From assembly GCA_002448445.1 (NCBI GenBank), contig DJYC01000071.1:1-12010 (forward strand): a stretch of DNA of 12,010 bases. The letters are read 5' to 3'. This stretch comes from Treponema sp. UBA6988 (GTDB lineage Bacteria; Spirochaetota; Spirochaetia; Treponematales; Treponemataceae). A model generated the notes under the pieces. It worked only from the letters and a program-made list of their open reading frames with translations. It ran no database searches and was not told the DNA's origin. Below, one piece after another: positions 1 to 5,968 of this stretch. How positions within the stretch are numbered: position 1 is the first letter of the stretch; every line of letters starts with the position of its first letter. Both the position numbers and the translations under genes were made by a program.

Positions 1-54
1 GACGGAATTTGTGCCACAAATGAAGTTCCGTCTTTTGTGGAAGAAGAGATATGA
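1..54 (+). CDS. C-terminal tail of an unidentified upstream gene (partial)
   Basis: Frame 1 is open from the window edge to a TGA at 52-54. That stop overlaps the ATG of the next gene at 51 in an ATGA arrangement typical of translationally coupled genes. Only 17 residues are visible, ending in Val-Glu-Glu-Glu-Ile, which is too little to identify. FlhB-like and YraN genes often lie next to rnhB in bacteria, so RNase HII is a possible identity from context only. Frame 2 is also open across this stretch, so the call rests mainly on the ATGA overlap. Confidence 0.4.
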   Translation, partial: DGICATNEVPSFVEEEI

Positions 55-329
55 ACGAGTTAAGAAAATTTTCAGCCGTGGCCTTGAAGTACCCGGAAGA
101 TTTTCCCGCTCCGTTCATTTCAATCAAGGAAAACGGTCTTCTTGCGCAACGAATGGTGGAAATAGCAAAAGAGAACAATGTTCCTGTTGTTCAGGATGAC
201 CTTTTGGAGAATGTACTGTCACTCTATGATGTTGGCAGTTGTATCCCGGAAAATACATGGTATGCGGTTGCCGGTATTTTTGCTTACATAATTAAAATGG
301 AGAAGAAAAATGGCACCAACAAAGATTAA
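51..329 (+). CDS. Cytoplasmic FlhB C-terminal-domain homolog (EscU/YscU/HrcU family, YlqH-like)
   Basis: The 92-residue protein matches the cytoplasmic domain of the flagellar export switch protein FlhB. Landmarks are AVALKY near residues 9-14, GLLAQRMVEIAKENNVPVV near 29-47, a DDLLENVLSLYDVG stretch near 49-62 and the IPE...YAVAGIFAYI helix near 65-80. The membrane domain of full FlhB is absent. The NPTH autocleavage motif that should precede AVALKY is replaced by residues around Arg-Lys-Phe-Ser. The protein is therefore soluble and cannot self-cleave like FlhB. Stand-alone copies of this kind are known; a role as a partial FlhB substitute in export switching is inferred. The ATG at 51 has a purine-rich ribosome site (GAAGAAGAG) just upstream. 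The gene overlaps the next one by 20 bases. Confidence 0.88.
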   Translation: MNELRKFSAVALKYPEDFPAPFISIKENGLLAQRMVEIAKENNVPVVQDDLLENVLSLYDVGSCIPENTWYAVAGIFAYIIKMEKKNGTNKD

Positions 330-579
330 ATGCGATCAGATAACCGAGGGTGTTTGCTACTCGGCCCCAGTTTTTTTTGACGATGGCGTAAATATGTTTC
401 TTGCGGCAAATCATCCTGCAAAGAAGTATCACGTTATTGCGCTTACCCGCTGGAATGTTCCTTTCTTGGTAACAGCCGGAAAAAAACTTGACGGCGTAAA
501 TGCTGCAGCCGTAAATTCCGTGCAGGAAATTGACGCTTCAGAATTTGACACAGACATCGGTGAACTGGAGGCCCTCTAA
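310..579 (+). CDS. Short protein resembling the N-terminal module of HD/HD-GYP proteins
   Basis: This 89-residue protein is soluble, with no signal peptide or membrane segment. Its core (residues about 10-58) has the pattern Ile-x-x-Gly-Val, Ser-Ala-Pro-Val-Phe-Phe, Asp-Gly-x-Asn-Met-Phe-Leu, then Ala-Leu-x-Arg-Trp-x-Val-Pro-Phe-Leu-Val. I recognise this style from the module preceding the HD phosphohydrolase domain in HD-GYP-like proteins. No HD motif follows, because the protein stops after an acidic tail (about 74-89) and yraN begins at once. It may be a stand-alone regulatory or binding module; the function is unknown. The start at 310 is supported by GGAG at 299-302, seven bases upstream. 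It overlaps the preceding gene by 20 bases, and its stop codon shares one base with the proposed yraN start. Confidence 0.7.
   Translation: MAPTKIKCDQITEGVCYSAPVFFDDGVNMFLAANHPAKKYHVIALTRWNVPFLVTAGKKLDGVNAAAVNSVQEIDASEFDTDIGELEAL
567..571 (+). promoter_or_regulatory. Shine-Dalgarno site that decides the yraN start
   Basis: A perfect GGAGG lies inside the last codons of the preceding gene, with a seven-base spacer to the ATT at 579-581. No ATG, GTG or TTG sits at a workable distance from it in the yraN frame. Confidence 0.65.
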
Positions 580-947
580 TTCTTTCCCGCCAAACCACAC
601 GAACTGTCGGTTTAAAAGGAGAGGACAGGGCGTGTTCATTTTTGAGGGAAAAAGGCTACACCATAATAGAAAGAAATTTCCGCGTACGTGGCGGTGAAAT
701 AGATATAATAGTCTTAAAATGTCAAACTTTGGCATTTGTTGAAGTAAAAACCCTTCCAAACGGCAGCCCTGAGCTTCTTGCCTCCCTGCTCGGTTCCAGA
801 AAGCAAGAAAAGATAATCAAAACTGCTAAATGTTACCTCCAAAAACATCGACAATATAGTAACAAGATAATTCGTTTTGACGTTCTTGCCATAGATGTTC
901 CGGGACTGGAGCCGGTGCACCATATTGTTAATGCTTTTTCGGAGTAA
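579..947 (+). CDS. yraN: YraN/UPF0102 family nuclease-like protein, ATT start
   Basis: The family has an endonuclease-like PD-(D/E)XK fold; its cellular role is poorly defined. The translation carries the N-terminal GLKGE motif (Gly11 to Glu15), then RNFR near 32-35, GEIDII at 39-44 and FVEVK at 53-57. The candidate active-site residues Asp42, Glu55 and Lys57 are all present. The only in-frame ATG/GTG/TTG near the start is a TTG at 642, which would remove GxxGE and the first helix. The frame is open back to a TGA at 561-563. A GGAGG at 567-571 lies seven bases before an ATT at 579, giving a 122-residue protein of normal family length. I therefore choose ATT, a rare initiator. A sequencing error is the main alternative. 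It is coupled to the previous gene by a one-base overlap. Confidence 0.85.
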   Translation: MLSRQTTRTVGLKGEDRACSFLREKGYTIIERNFRVRGGEIDIIVLKCQTLAFVEVKTLPNGSPELLASLLGSRKQEKIIKTAKCYLQKHRQYSNKIIRFDVLAIDVPGLEPVHHIVNAFSE

Positions 948-955
948 GATTCACA

Positions 956-1141
956 ATGACGGTTAGAAGCCCTAAAAAAAATTCTGCAACGCAGGCAAAA
1001 CGTATTGCAGATTTAAAAACAAAAATCCAGGATGAACTTTACGTGAACAGTGCAATTGACAGGATTGCAATGGTTGTGAGCCGTCAGATAGTGGAGACTT
1101 CAAACAATTCTGTAACAGGGAATTCTGCAAGTTACCTTTAA
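956..1141 (+). CDS. Small basic helical protein of unknown function
   Basis: This predicted protein has 61 residues and I do not recognise a family. The first 17 residues are rich in Lys, Arg, Ser and Thr. Residues about 18-50 look like amphipathic helix, with a conserved-looking run ending in SAIDRIAMVVSRQIVET, and the C-terminus is Asn/Ser-rich. There is no signal peptide, membrane segment or Cys. The ATG lies eight bases after the yraN stop. GGAG at 941-944, overlapping the end of yraN, could serve as its ribosome site with an 11-base spacer. Position at the end of a co-directional string and lack of a competing frame support it as a real gene. The short length leaves doubt. Confidence 0.55.
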   Translation: MTVRSPKKNSATQAKRIADLKTKIQDELYVNSAIDRIAMVVSRQIVETSNNSVTGNSASYL

Positions 1142-1244
1142 TTTTGTCTAAACAGTCTTAAATTATTTTTTTTTAATCTCTTTTTTTGCGGCAGTGCCAT
1201 CTTTCACATTTTATTCTTGTGCCAAAGATTAGGTTGATTTTATA

Positions 1245-1312
1245 GGGGCTTTCCGCCCTTCGCTAGCGCTCATAGCGCCTGTGGCGCTACTCCGGGGCTC
1301 CAATCCCTGCCG
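1245..1312. repeat. GC-rich hairpin element bounded by GGGGCT repeats
   Basis: GGGGCT occurs at 1245-1250 and again at 1294-1299. Between them are mutually exclusive short hairpins: GCGCT (1266-1270) with AGCGC (1274-1278), or TAGCGC (1273-1278) with GCGCTA (1284-1289). The block is much richer in GC than the AT-rich DNA on its left. Its style resembles dispersed intergenic repeats of other bacteria. Copy number cannot be judged from one window. Confidence 0.5.
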
Positions 1313-1381
1313 TGTCTTAATATGCCTTTTTTAGTCAGTTTTCATAACCTGCAAAAGCGGGAGTTTTCTAAAGAGTCCAAG

Positions 1382-1514
1382 GGCAAACTTTTTTTTGCCT
1401 TATTTCCTCCACGGATTTTTTTTTTCGGTGTCGGGGAGTCGCAATCAAATCTCCGTGCGTCTAAGCCGCCTTGCCCAGAAAAATCCCTCCATGGCTCTGT
1501 ATTGGTTGGCAAGG
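1382..1514. repeat. Series of imperfect inverted repeats
   Basis: GGCAAA (1382-1387) pairs with TTTGCC (1394-1399). CACGGA (1410-1415) pairs with TCCGTG (1452-1457). CCTTGCC (1469-1475) pairs perfectly with GGCAAGG (1508-1514). The stems are six to seven bases with loops of very different length, so each is weak alone. Three in a row inside the repeat island suggest degraded palindromic elements. Confidence 0.4.
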
Positions 1515-1530
1515 ACGAAGGTGACTTTGT

Positions 1531-1602
1531 GTCATTCTGAGCTTGACTCAGAATCTCAAATTAGAACACAGAAGAGAGATGCTGAAACGAGTTCAGCATG
1601 AC
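1531..1602. repeat. 72-bp multi-stem palindromic repeat (cloverleaf-like)
   Basis: Outer arms GTCAT (1531-1535) and ATGAC (1598-1602) are complementary. Inside are two perfect 8-bp hairpins with 5-base loops: ATTCTGAG (1534-1541) with CTCAGAAT (1547-1554), and ATGCTGAA (1579-1586) with TTCAGCAT (1592-1599). A central stem is possible between ATCTC (1553-1557) and GAGAT (1576-1580). The hairpin sequence style (TCTGAGCTTGACTCAGA and GCTGAAACGAGTTCAGC) resembles intergenic palindromic repeats I associate with diverse bacteria. That resemblance is from memory and unverified. Confidence 0.7.
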
Positions 1603-1622
1603 GGTTTTTGAAGTCTTGAGAC

Positions 1623-1879
1623 TTGCACGGGGTACTTGCCCTGCAACCTACGCCCGATTGGAAGGGCCCGCGTAGCGGGTTGCCGTCAGGCAATGGAGGG
1701 GGTTGGGCCCCCCGGAACCCTGGAAAGCGGGATAAAATGCCCTCCGTGGCATTTTATCCCGCAAGTTTTCTGGCGAAAACTTGCCTGTTTCTTCTGCTAA
1801 CAAATGACGCGCCGTCCTTGGCGCTGCTTGTTTTGCAGGATAAAATGCCATGGAGTTTGACCGGACCCGGAGGGCCGGG
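1623..1879. repeat. Chain of about eight consecutive hairpins
   Basis: Stems in order: TTGCA/TGCAA with inner GGG/CCC (1623-1646); CCCGC/GCGGG (1667-1679); TTGCC/GGCAA (1680-1693); GGGGG/CCCCC (1698-1712); a perfect 15-bp stem GCGGGATAAAATGCC (1727-1741) with its complement (1748-1762); a perfect 10-bp stem GCAAGTTTTC (1761-1770) with GAAAACTTGC (1775-1784); GCGCC/GGCGC (1809-1824); CCCGG/CCGGG (1866-1879). The word GGATAAAATGCC occurs at 1730-1741, inverted at 1748-1759, and again at 1839-1849 as part of GGATAAAATGCCA (1838-1850). Open frames across this block on both strands are products of the palindromes, not genes. Confidence 0.75.
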
Positions 1880-1976
1880 CACAGTAAAAAGAGAAATGCC
1901 GTCCGAATAAAAAAAAATTCTAAAATCTGCAAATAGCCACTACCGCGAATGGAATTTTCGGTATACACTGTAATTA

Positions 1977-2002
1977 TAGAAGATTTCAAAAAATGCCGAT
2001 AG
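1977..2002 (+). promoter_or_regulatory. Possible sigma-28 (FliA-type) promoter of the phosphatase operon
   Basis: GCCGATAG at 1995-2002 matches the sigma-28 -10 consensus GCCGATAA at seven of eight bases. TAGA at 1977-1980 is a 3-of-4 match to the -35 core TAAA, with a 14-base spacer rather than the usual 15. The site lies about 40 bases before the ATG at 2042. The -35 match is weak, so this is a candidate only. It would place the operon in the flagellar late-gene regulon. Confidence 0.4.
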
Positions 2003-2031
2003 TAAATTGACTTATTGGACTTTTAGTTTTA

Positions 2032-2036
2032 AGAGG
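2032..2036 (+). promoter_or_regulatory. Ribosome binding site of the first phosphatase gene
   Basis: AGAGG lies five bases before the ATG at 2042 and supports that start. Confidence 0.65.
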
Positions 2037-2041
2037 TATTT

Positions 2042-3442
2042 ATGTATAAAACAAAACGCCGGCTTGTGATTTTGGCAACGGATGCCCTTTTGCTGGGCCT
2101 GTTTATATTCCTCGCGGTGAGTATAGTGCCAAAATTCAATGAGAACAGGTCCTATTCACCCCTGTTTTCCTGGATTTCGGCAACAGCGCTTTTCTTTGCC
2201 ACGCATCTTATAACGAGAAAGTTGCGCTCCTATTTTGACGGTGAGCTCTACAAGGGTGCACTTTTTACGGGCGAGACCTCTTTCCTTTCCGAATTCCTTG
2301 AGCAGTTGCGCTACTGCTACTCACTGGACGACTTTTACGAGAATATTTCCGATGTCCTCGAAAAAAAGGCCGACTGTTCGGTTCTCTTTATTGACCGCAA
2401 GAAGAACTATGTTCTTTACAACAGCCCCAACCGCCTTACCTGCGACAAGGATGTGCTCAACACTCTGGGCATGAACTTTCCCGAATCATGGAAGAACGGC
2501 GTGTATTTTATCGGAGACAACTATGGCATAGTTTCCGACCTTTCAAAGTCTCGCGGATTCTTTTTGGTAAACGAAGGGCAGCACCTCTACATTTTCTGCC
2601 GCTATACAAAGCTTTTTGATTCCACGATATACGACAAGCTATATTCGGAATTCTGCCGCTTTGAAAACCGCACAAAGACTATAAGCGACCTTGCAGAAAT
2701 TTCTTCTCTTTCCCAGGAATGGCAGCAGCTTGCGGAAACACAGCGCTCCTTCCTTCCTGCGGTTATGCCGGAGATTGAGCACCTGGAGCTTGCAGCCTAC
2801 TTCCGTCCGCTTGTAAACGTTTCGGGTGACTATTATTCAGTGCTTCCCATTAGCCGCACAAAGACGCTTCTTATGCTGGGAGACGTTTCCGGTAAGGGGC
2901 TTGCCGCTGCCTTGGTCATGGGCTTGGTGATGAATACCGTAAAGATTCTTGAAAACAAGAGCGACCTTCCCGCCATGATAAAGGCTGTGGACAAGGCTAT
3001 CAAGAGCATGAGATTGCAGGACAAGTACACGGTTCTTTTCCTTGGCATTGTGGACACTTCCGCCATGACCATTTCTTATGTAAACGCATCCATGTCTGAC
3101 CCGATTGTAATCACAAGGACGCCTAGCGGTTACAAGATTAAGCCGCTTACGTCAAACTGTTCTGTCGTAGGAATTATCGATATTCCCGACGTTCAGGTTG
3201 CAACACAGAAACTCTACCGTGGCGACGTTATCCTTATGGCTTCCGACGGTGTTTCCGAAGTAATGGACGATAGCGGCACGGAGCTTGGTGATACGGAGCT
3301 TTACAAGAATACGCTTTGCTCCAGCGCAAAAAAGCATCCAAAGGAATTTGTTGACGACATCGTTGACCTTGTCCTTTCCTACAACGGCGGTAAAAAACTT
3401 CGCGACGATGTGACTATGATGGTTGCAAAGGTGGTGGACTAA
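2042..3442 (+). CDS. Membrane-anchored SpoIIE/RsbU-type PP2C protein phosphatase
   Basis: The 466-residue protein has two membrane segments (about 8-29 and 42-57), a GAF-like sensor region (about 85-205), a helical linker ending in FLPAVMP (about 215-243) and a C-terminal SpoIIE-type PP2C domain (about 245-466). The metal-binding motifs look intact: SGDYY with Asp263, GDVSGKG with Asp281, SDG with Asp402, and DDVT with Asp455/Asp456. An active Mn/Mg-dependent Ser/Thr phosphatase is therefore expected. By family analogy its substrate is a phosphorylated STAS anti-sigma-factor antagonist, and one is encoded two genes downstream. The usual NAGH motif reads NASM. It is the first gene of a four-gene operon, and the stop is one base before the next ATG. 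The input signal is unknown. Confidence 0.9.
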   Translation: MYKTKRRLVILATDALLLGLFIFLAVSIVPKFNENRSYSPLFSWISATALFFATHLITRKLRSYFDGELYKGALFTGETSFLSEFLEQLRYCYSLDDFYENISDVLEKKADCSVLFIDRKKNYVLYNSPNRLTCDKDVLNTLGMNFPESWKNGVYFIGDNYGIVSDLSKSRGFFLVNEGQHLYIFCRYTKLFDSTIYDKLYSEFCRFENRTKTISDLAEISSLSQEWQQLAETQRSFLPAVMPEIEHLELAAYFRPLVNVSGDYYSVLPISRTKTLLMLGDVSGKGLAAALVMGLVMNTVKILENKSDLPAMIKAVDKAIKSMRLQDKYTVLFLGIVDTSAMTISYVNASMSDPIVITRTPSGYKIKPLTSNCSVVGIIDIPDVQVATQKLYRGDVILMASDGVSEVMDDSGTELGDTELYKNTLCSSAKKHPKEFVDDIVDLVLSYNGGKKLRDDVTMMVAKVVD

Positions 3443-3443
3443 A

Positions 3444-5636
3444 ATGAACGGACTGATATTTTTTATATTGAATGTATTCTTTGCCGTAGGCTTGCTTTTG
3501 CTTTCTTTTAGTGCGGATTCAAAGAAAAATGCGCAGAAGAGGGACATAAACAAGCTGGTGAATATAATACTCTTTAATGCGGCAGTCTATGCCATGATGT
3601 CAATCACTCTTGCCATGTGCCTATGGGGGCCAAACCAAATGGCAAAGATTACCGGAAAGGTATCCTTTACCCTTATTGGCTGGTTCAGCGTTGCATGCTG
3701 CGTCTTTATCGTAAAGTTCCCAGAGGAGCGCAAGAACCGCTTTGTTACCTTTGTTCAGTGGACCTTGAATATCTTTGCACTTTATATAGTCTTCCACAAG
3801 AATGCCTTCAACAATTTTGTAGTAACCAAGGAAGGGGATTTCCAGATTCCATCCGGCCTGATTTTTTCCGGGGTGCTCAGCCGCAAGTTCCCTCTTACCT
3901 GGTATCCGACATATATATTTACCTATACCATTGCGCTGCCCCTGCTTTCAGTCCTCATGCTGCTTGTCCGGGCGGAAAACACAAAGAATCTGCTTACCCG
4001 CCAGCGCATAATGATTGTAATCCTTGGCGTATTCCTTTCATTCTCGCTCTTTGGCTTTATCAATTATGCCATGAGCTTCCAGACCATGATAACAAGCCTT
4101 CTTGCAATAGGCTTTCTGCCCCAGGTGATGTTCTTTATAAAAGCTGAATCTACCAACGAGATTTGGGACAAGAAATACTTCATGCGCTCCTTCCTTACCT
4201 TCCTCATACGATTTGTCCTTCCTGCGGTTCTTGGAGGCACACTCTTTGCCGTCCTGTGGAAGCTTAATTCCGTTAACACAAAGCTTTTCTACATTCTCTT
4301 TATCGTTGGTCTTTTGCTTATAATTTTCCTCTGTACGTCGATAAGCAATTTTGCAAACAAGAGGGAGTTCTTCCGCGACACCCGCTATGCCGCCGCCTTT
4401 GAAAAGGACATAACTTCCATTGAATTTGGCGATGACCCGGCTGCGGTTGTGGAGAAGGTGGAGGATGCATTCGTAAAGCACGTTGACTCAGGCTTTATCA
4501 AGGTTTTTATAGATGCGGGAAACGGCTACCTTGAGCCTGTGTTTGAAAAGGAAGAAGAAAAGGGCAAGGTGACAATTTCTATTGCCAACGAGGCCTTTGA
4601 CGTGCTTTTGAACTTAAAGAAGCCTATTGTCTTTAGGGAGCTGATGAAGCATGACTACACTCTGGACAGGGTGCGCGGGGAAATCCTTTCGCTGCTTAAG
4701 GAAACAGGCTCTGATTCATTCATCATGCTAAACGAGGGCCGCCACATCATAGGAATAATTTTTTTGGGTGGCAAGGATTCCGGCAATATTTACAACGACT
4801 ATGACTTTGACGTGTTCACCAAGCTGTACTCTAACTTCTTCGTAATCGGCTATTACCTCAAGAACATAATGAACGAGGCTGTCGTAGGTACGGTCAACCG
4901 CGAAATTAAGATGTCCAGCCAAATCATTACCTCCATCCAGGAGAACATGGACCACATTGAGAATCCAAAGATTGACTGCGGCTACAGAATGGTTCCTGCC
5001 CACAATATTGGTGGTGAATTCGTAGACCTTATCCGCCTTACAGACACGCGACACCTCTTTATTATTGGTGCCTTGAGCGGTAAGGGTATTGCGGCTTCCA
5101 TGAGCATGGTCATTATGAAGTCAATCACAAGAACCTTTCTTGCGGAAACCCACGACTTTAAGAGCCTTGTGGAAAAGGTGAACCTCTTTATACGAAACAA
5201 CCTGCCTAAGGGAACAATCTTTAGCGGTACATTTGGTCTTCTTGACTTTGCAACGGACACCATGTACTACATCAACTGCGGTTCTCCGTCTATCTTCCTT
5301 TACACAAGGGCCTACAACAACGTAATTGAAATTCAGGGTGAAGGACATATCCTTGGCTTCTCTAAGGATTTGGAAAAGTACCTGCACGTAAAGAAGGTAA
5401 AGCTTGCCGCCGGAGACATAGCCATGATTTGTACTGACGGTCTTATCGAATCCAAATCACTCCGCGGTGAACAGTTTGGCAAGAACCGCGCACAGGCATC
5501 GCTTCTGGAAAATTCACGTTTCCCCGCAGACAAGATGGCTCAGTTTACATACGATTCACTTGTCCACTTTACGTCCCGCGCTTTGGATGATGACATCACT
5601 ATTCTCGTATTCAAATATCTGGGAGGCAATAAATAA
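3444..5636 (+). CDS. Polytopic membrane GAF/PP2C protein with altered metal-binding motifs
   Basis: The 730-residue protein starts at the ATG at 3444, preceded by GGTGG six bases upstream. A TTG at 3423 would lie inside the previous gene and lacks such a site. About nine hydrophobic segments span residues 3-300 (near 3-22, 38-60, 70-91, 100-118, 154-175, 188-208, 211-232, 253-273, 280-300). A GAF-like domain covers about 315-475 and a SpoIIE-type PP2C domain about 490-728. The PP2C motifs are degenerate: GGDFYD reads GGEFVD (Glu525) and GDVSGKG reads GALSGKG (Ala543). TDG (Asp665) and DDDIT (Asp716/717) are kept. Loss of two metal ligands suggests weak or no catalysis, perhaps a pseudophosphatase that senses a signal or competes for the partner. 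The phosphatase fold is well supported; inactivity is inferred. Confidence 0.88.
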   Translation: MNGLIFFILNVFFAVGLLLLSFSADSKKNAQKRDINKLVNIILFNAAVYAMMSITLAMCLWGPNQMAKITGKVSFTLIGWFSVACCVFIVKFPEERKNRFVTFVQWTLNIFALYIVFHKNAFNNFVVTKEGDFQIPSGLIFSGVLSRKFPLTWYPTYIFTYTIALPLLSVLMLLVRAENTKNLLTRQRIMIVILGVFLSFSLFGFINYAMSFQTMITSLLAIGFLPQVMFFIKAESTNEIWDKKYFMRSFLTFLIRFVLPAVLGGTLFAVLWKLNSVNTKLFYILFIVGLLLIIFLCTSISNFANKREFFRDTRYAAAFEKDITSIEFGDDPAAVVEKVEDAFVKHVDSGFIKVFIDAGNGYLEPVFEKEEEKGKVTISIANEAFDVLLNLKKPIVFRELMKHDYTLDRVRGEILSLLKETGSDSFIMLNEGRHIIGIIFLGGKDSGNIYNDYDFDVFTKLYSNFFVIGYYLKNIMNEAVVGTVNREIKMSSQIITSIQENMDHIENPKIDCGYRMVPAHNIGGEFVDLIRLTDTRHLFIIGALSGKGIAASMSMVIMKSITRTFLAETHDFKSLVEKVNLFIRNNLPKGTIFSGTFGLLDFATDTMYYINCGSPSIFLYTRAYNNVIEIQGEGHILGFSKDLEKYLHVKKVKLAAGDIAMICTDGLIESKSLRGEQFGKNRAQASLLENSRFPADKMAQFTYDSLVHFTSRALDDDITILVFKYLGGNK

Positions 5637-5968
5637 TGGACCAACTTACAATTCACGAAAAGACCGGCCCCAACTACAGGCTGCTTGAGCTTGCGGGTGT
5701 TTTTGATGCCTACAATCTCACGGAAGTTTCTGAAAAGGTTTACAACTATATAAAGGAAAAGAACGTCGTGCTTGACATGGATAAAATCATTTCCATGGAT
5801 TCCGCAGGTACAGGGGTTGTCCTTGCCTGCATCAATGACGGCTTGGAATTCGGAACAAAAGTGTTTATAATGAATCCGTCGGATGCTGCCCACCATGCCC
5901 TTGAGCGCACGGGCTTCTACGACACATTTTTTATAATTCACTCTGTTACCGAGGTTAGTGATGCGTAG
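5636..5968 (+). CDS. STAS-domain anti-sigma-factor antagonist (RsbV/SpoIIAA-like)
   Basis: The 110-residue protein is a single STAS domain. The signature is an LDMDKIISMDSAGTGVVLAC stretch at 46-65, in which Asp55-Ser56 aligns with the phosphorylated serine of SpoIIAA/RsbV. The later FIMNPSD...LERTGFYDTF region (77-99) is also typical. In partner switching the unphosphorylated form binds an anti-sigma kinase and frees its target, and a PP2C phosphatase reverses kinase action. Both upstream genes encode such phosphatase domains. No HATPase kinase is in the window. The ATG shares its A with the preceding TAA, and GGAGG at 5622-5626 supplies the ribosome site. The end overlaps the next gene by eight bases. 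Confidence 0.92.
   Translation: MDQLTIHEKTGPNYRLLELAGVFDAYNLTEVSEKVYNYIKEKNVVLDMDKIISMDSAGTGVVLACINDGLEFGTKVFIMNPSDAAHHALERTGFYDTFFIIHSVTEVSDA

Larger units (their letters stand above)
1142..2041. other. 900-bp repeat-rich intergenic island without a credible gene
   Basis: I see no open frame here with protein-like composition, and the short frames run across palindromes. In order it holds: T-runs at 1166-1174 and 1181-1187 without a GC-rich stem, a GC-rich hairpin element (1245-1312), long imperfect stems (1382-1514), a multi-stem palindromic repeat (1531-1602), a chain of hairpins (1623-1879), and the promoter and ribosome site of the phosphatase operon (about 1977-2036). Base composition swings sharply between AT-rich and GC-rich, unlike the flanking genes, which suggests insertion of several repeat units. 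Confidence 0.8.

Noticed and set aside
1166..1187. T-runs as a terminator after the small gene
   Set aside because: No GC-rich stem precedes them. Only weak AT pairing is possible, so I did not call a terminator.
1285..1312. tRNA T-arm-like stretch (GGGGCTCCAATCCC)
   Set aside because: There is no acceptor stem, D-arm or anticodon arm in register around it. It fits better as part of the GC-rich repeat.
1322..1601. Short plus-strand open frames in the repeat island
   Set aside because: The composition follows T-runs and palindromes, ribosome sites are missing, and one frame ends inside the cloverleaf repeat.
1241..1880. CRISPR array
   Set aside because: There are no evenly spaced direct repeats with unique spacers, only palindromes and one 12-bp word repeated.
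1623..1989. Open frames on both strands across the hairpin chain
   Set aside because: The palindromes give mirrored peptides on the two strands (DKMP and AFYPA words recur on both), which marks them as repeat artefacts.
2007..2035. Sigma-70 promoter with TTGACT at 2007-2012
   Set aside because: No good -10 lies at 16-18 bases, and the expected place coincides with the ribosome site of the gene.
3617..4147. 176-codon plus-strand open frame inside the second phosphatase gene
   Set aside because: It is a different frame within a clearly coding gene, with no recognisable domain, so it is a shadow.
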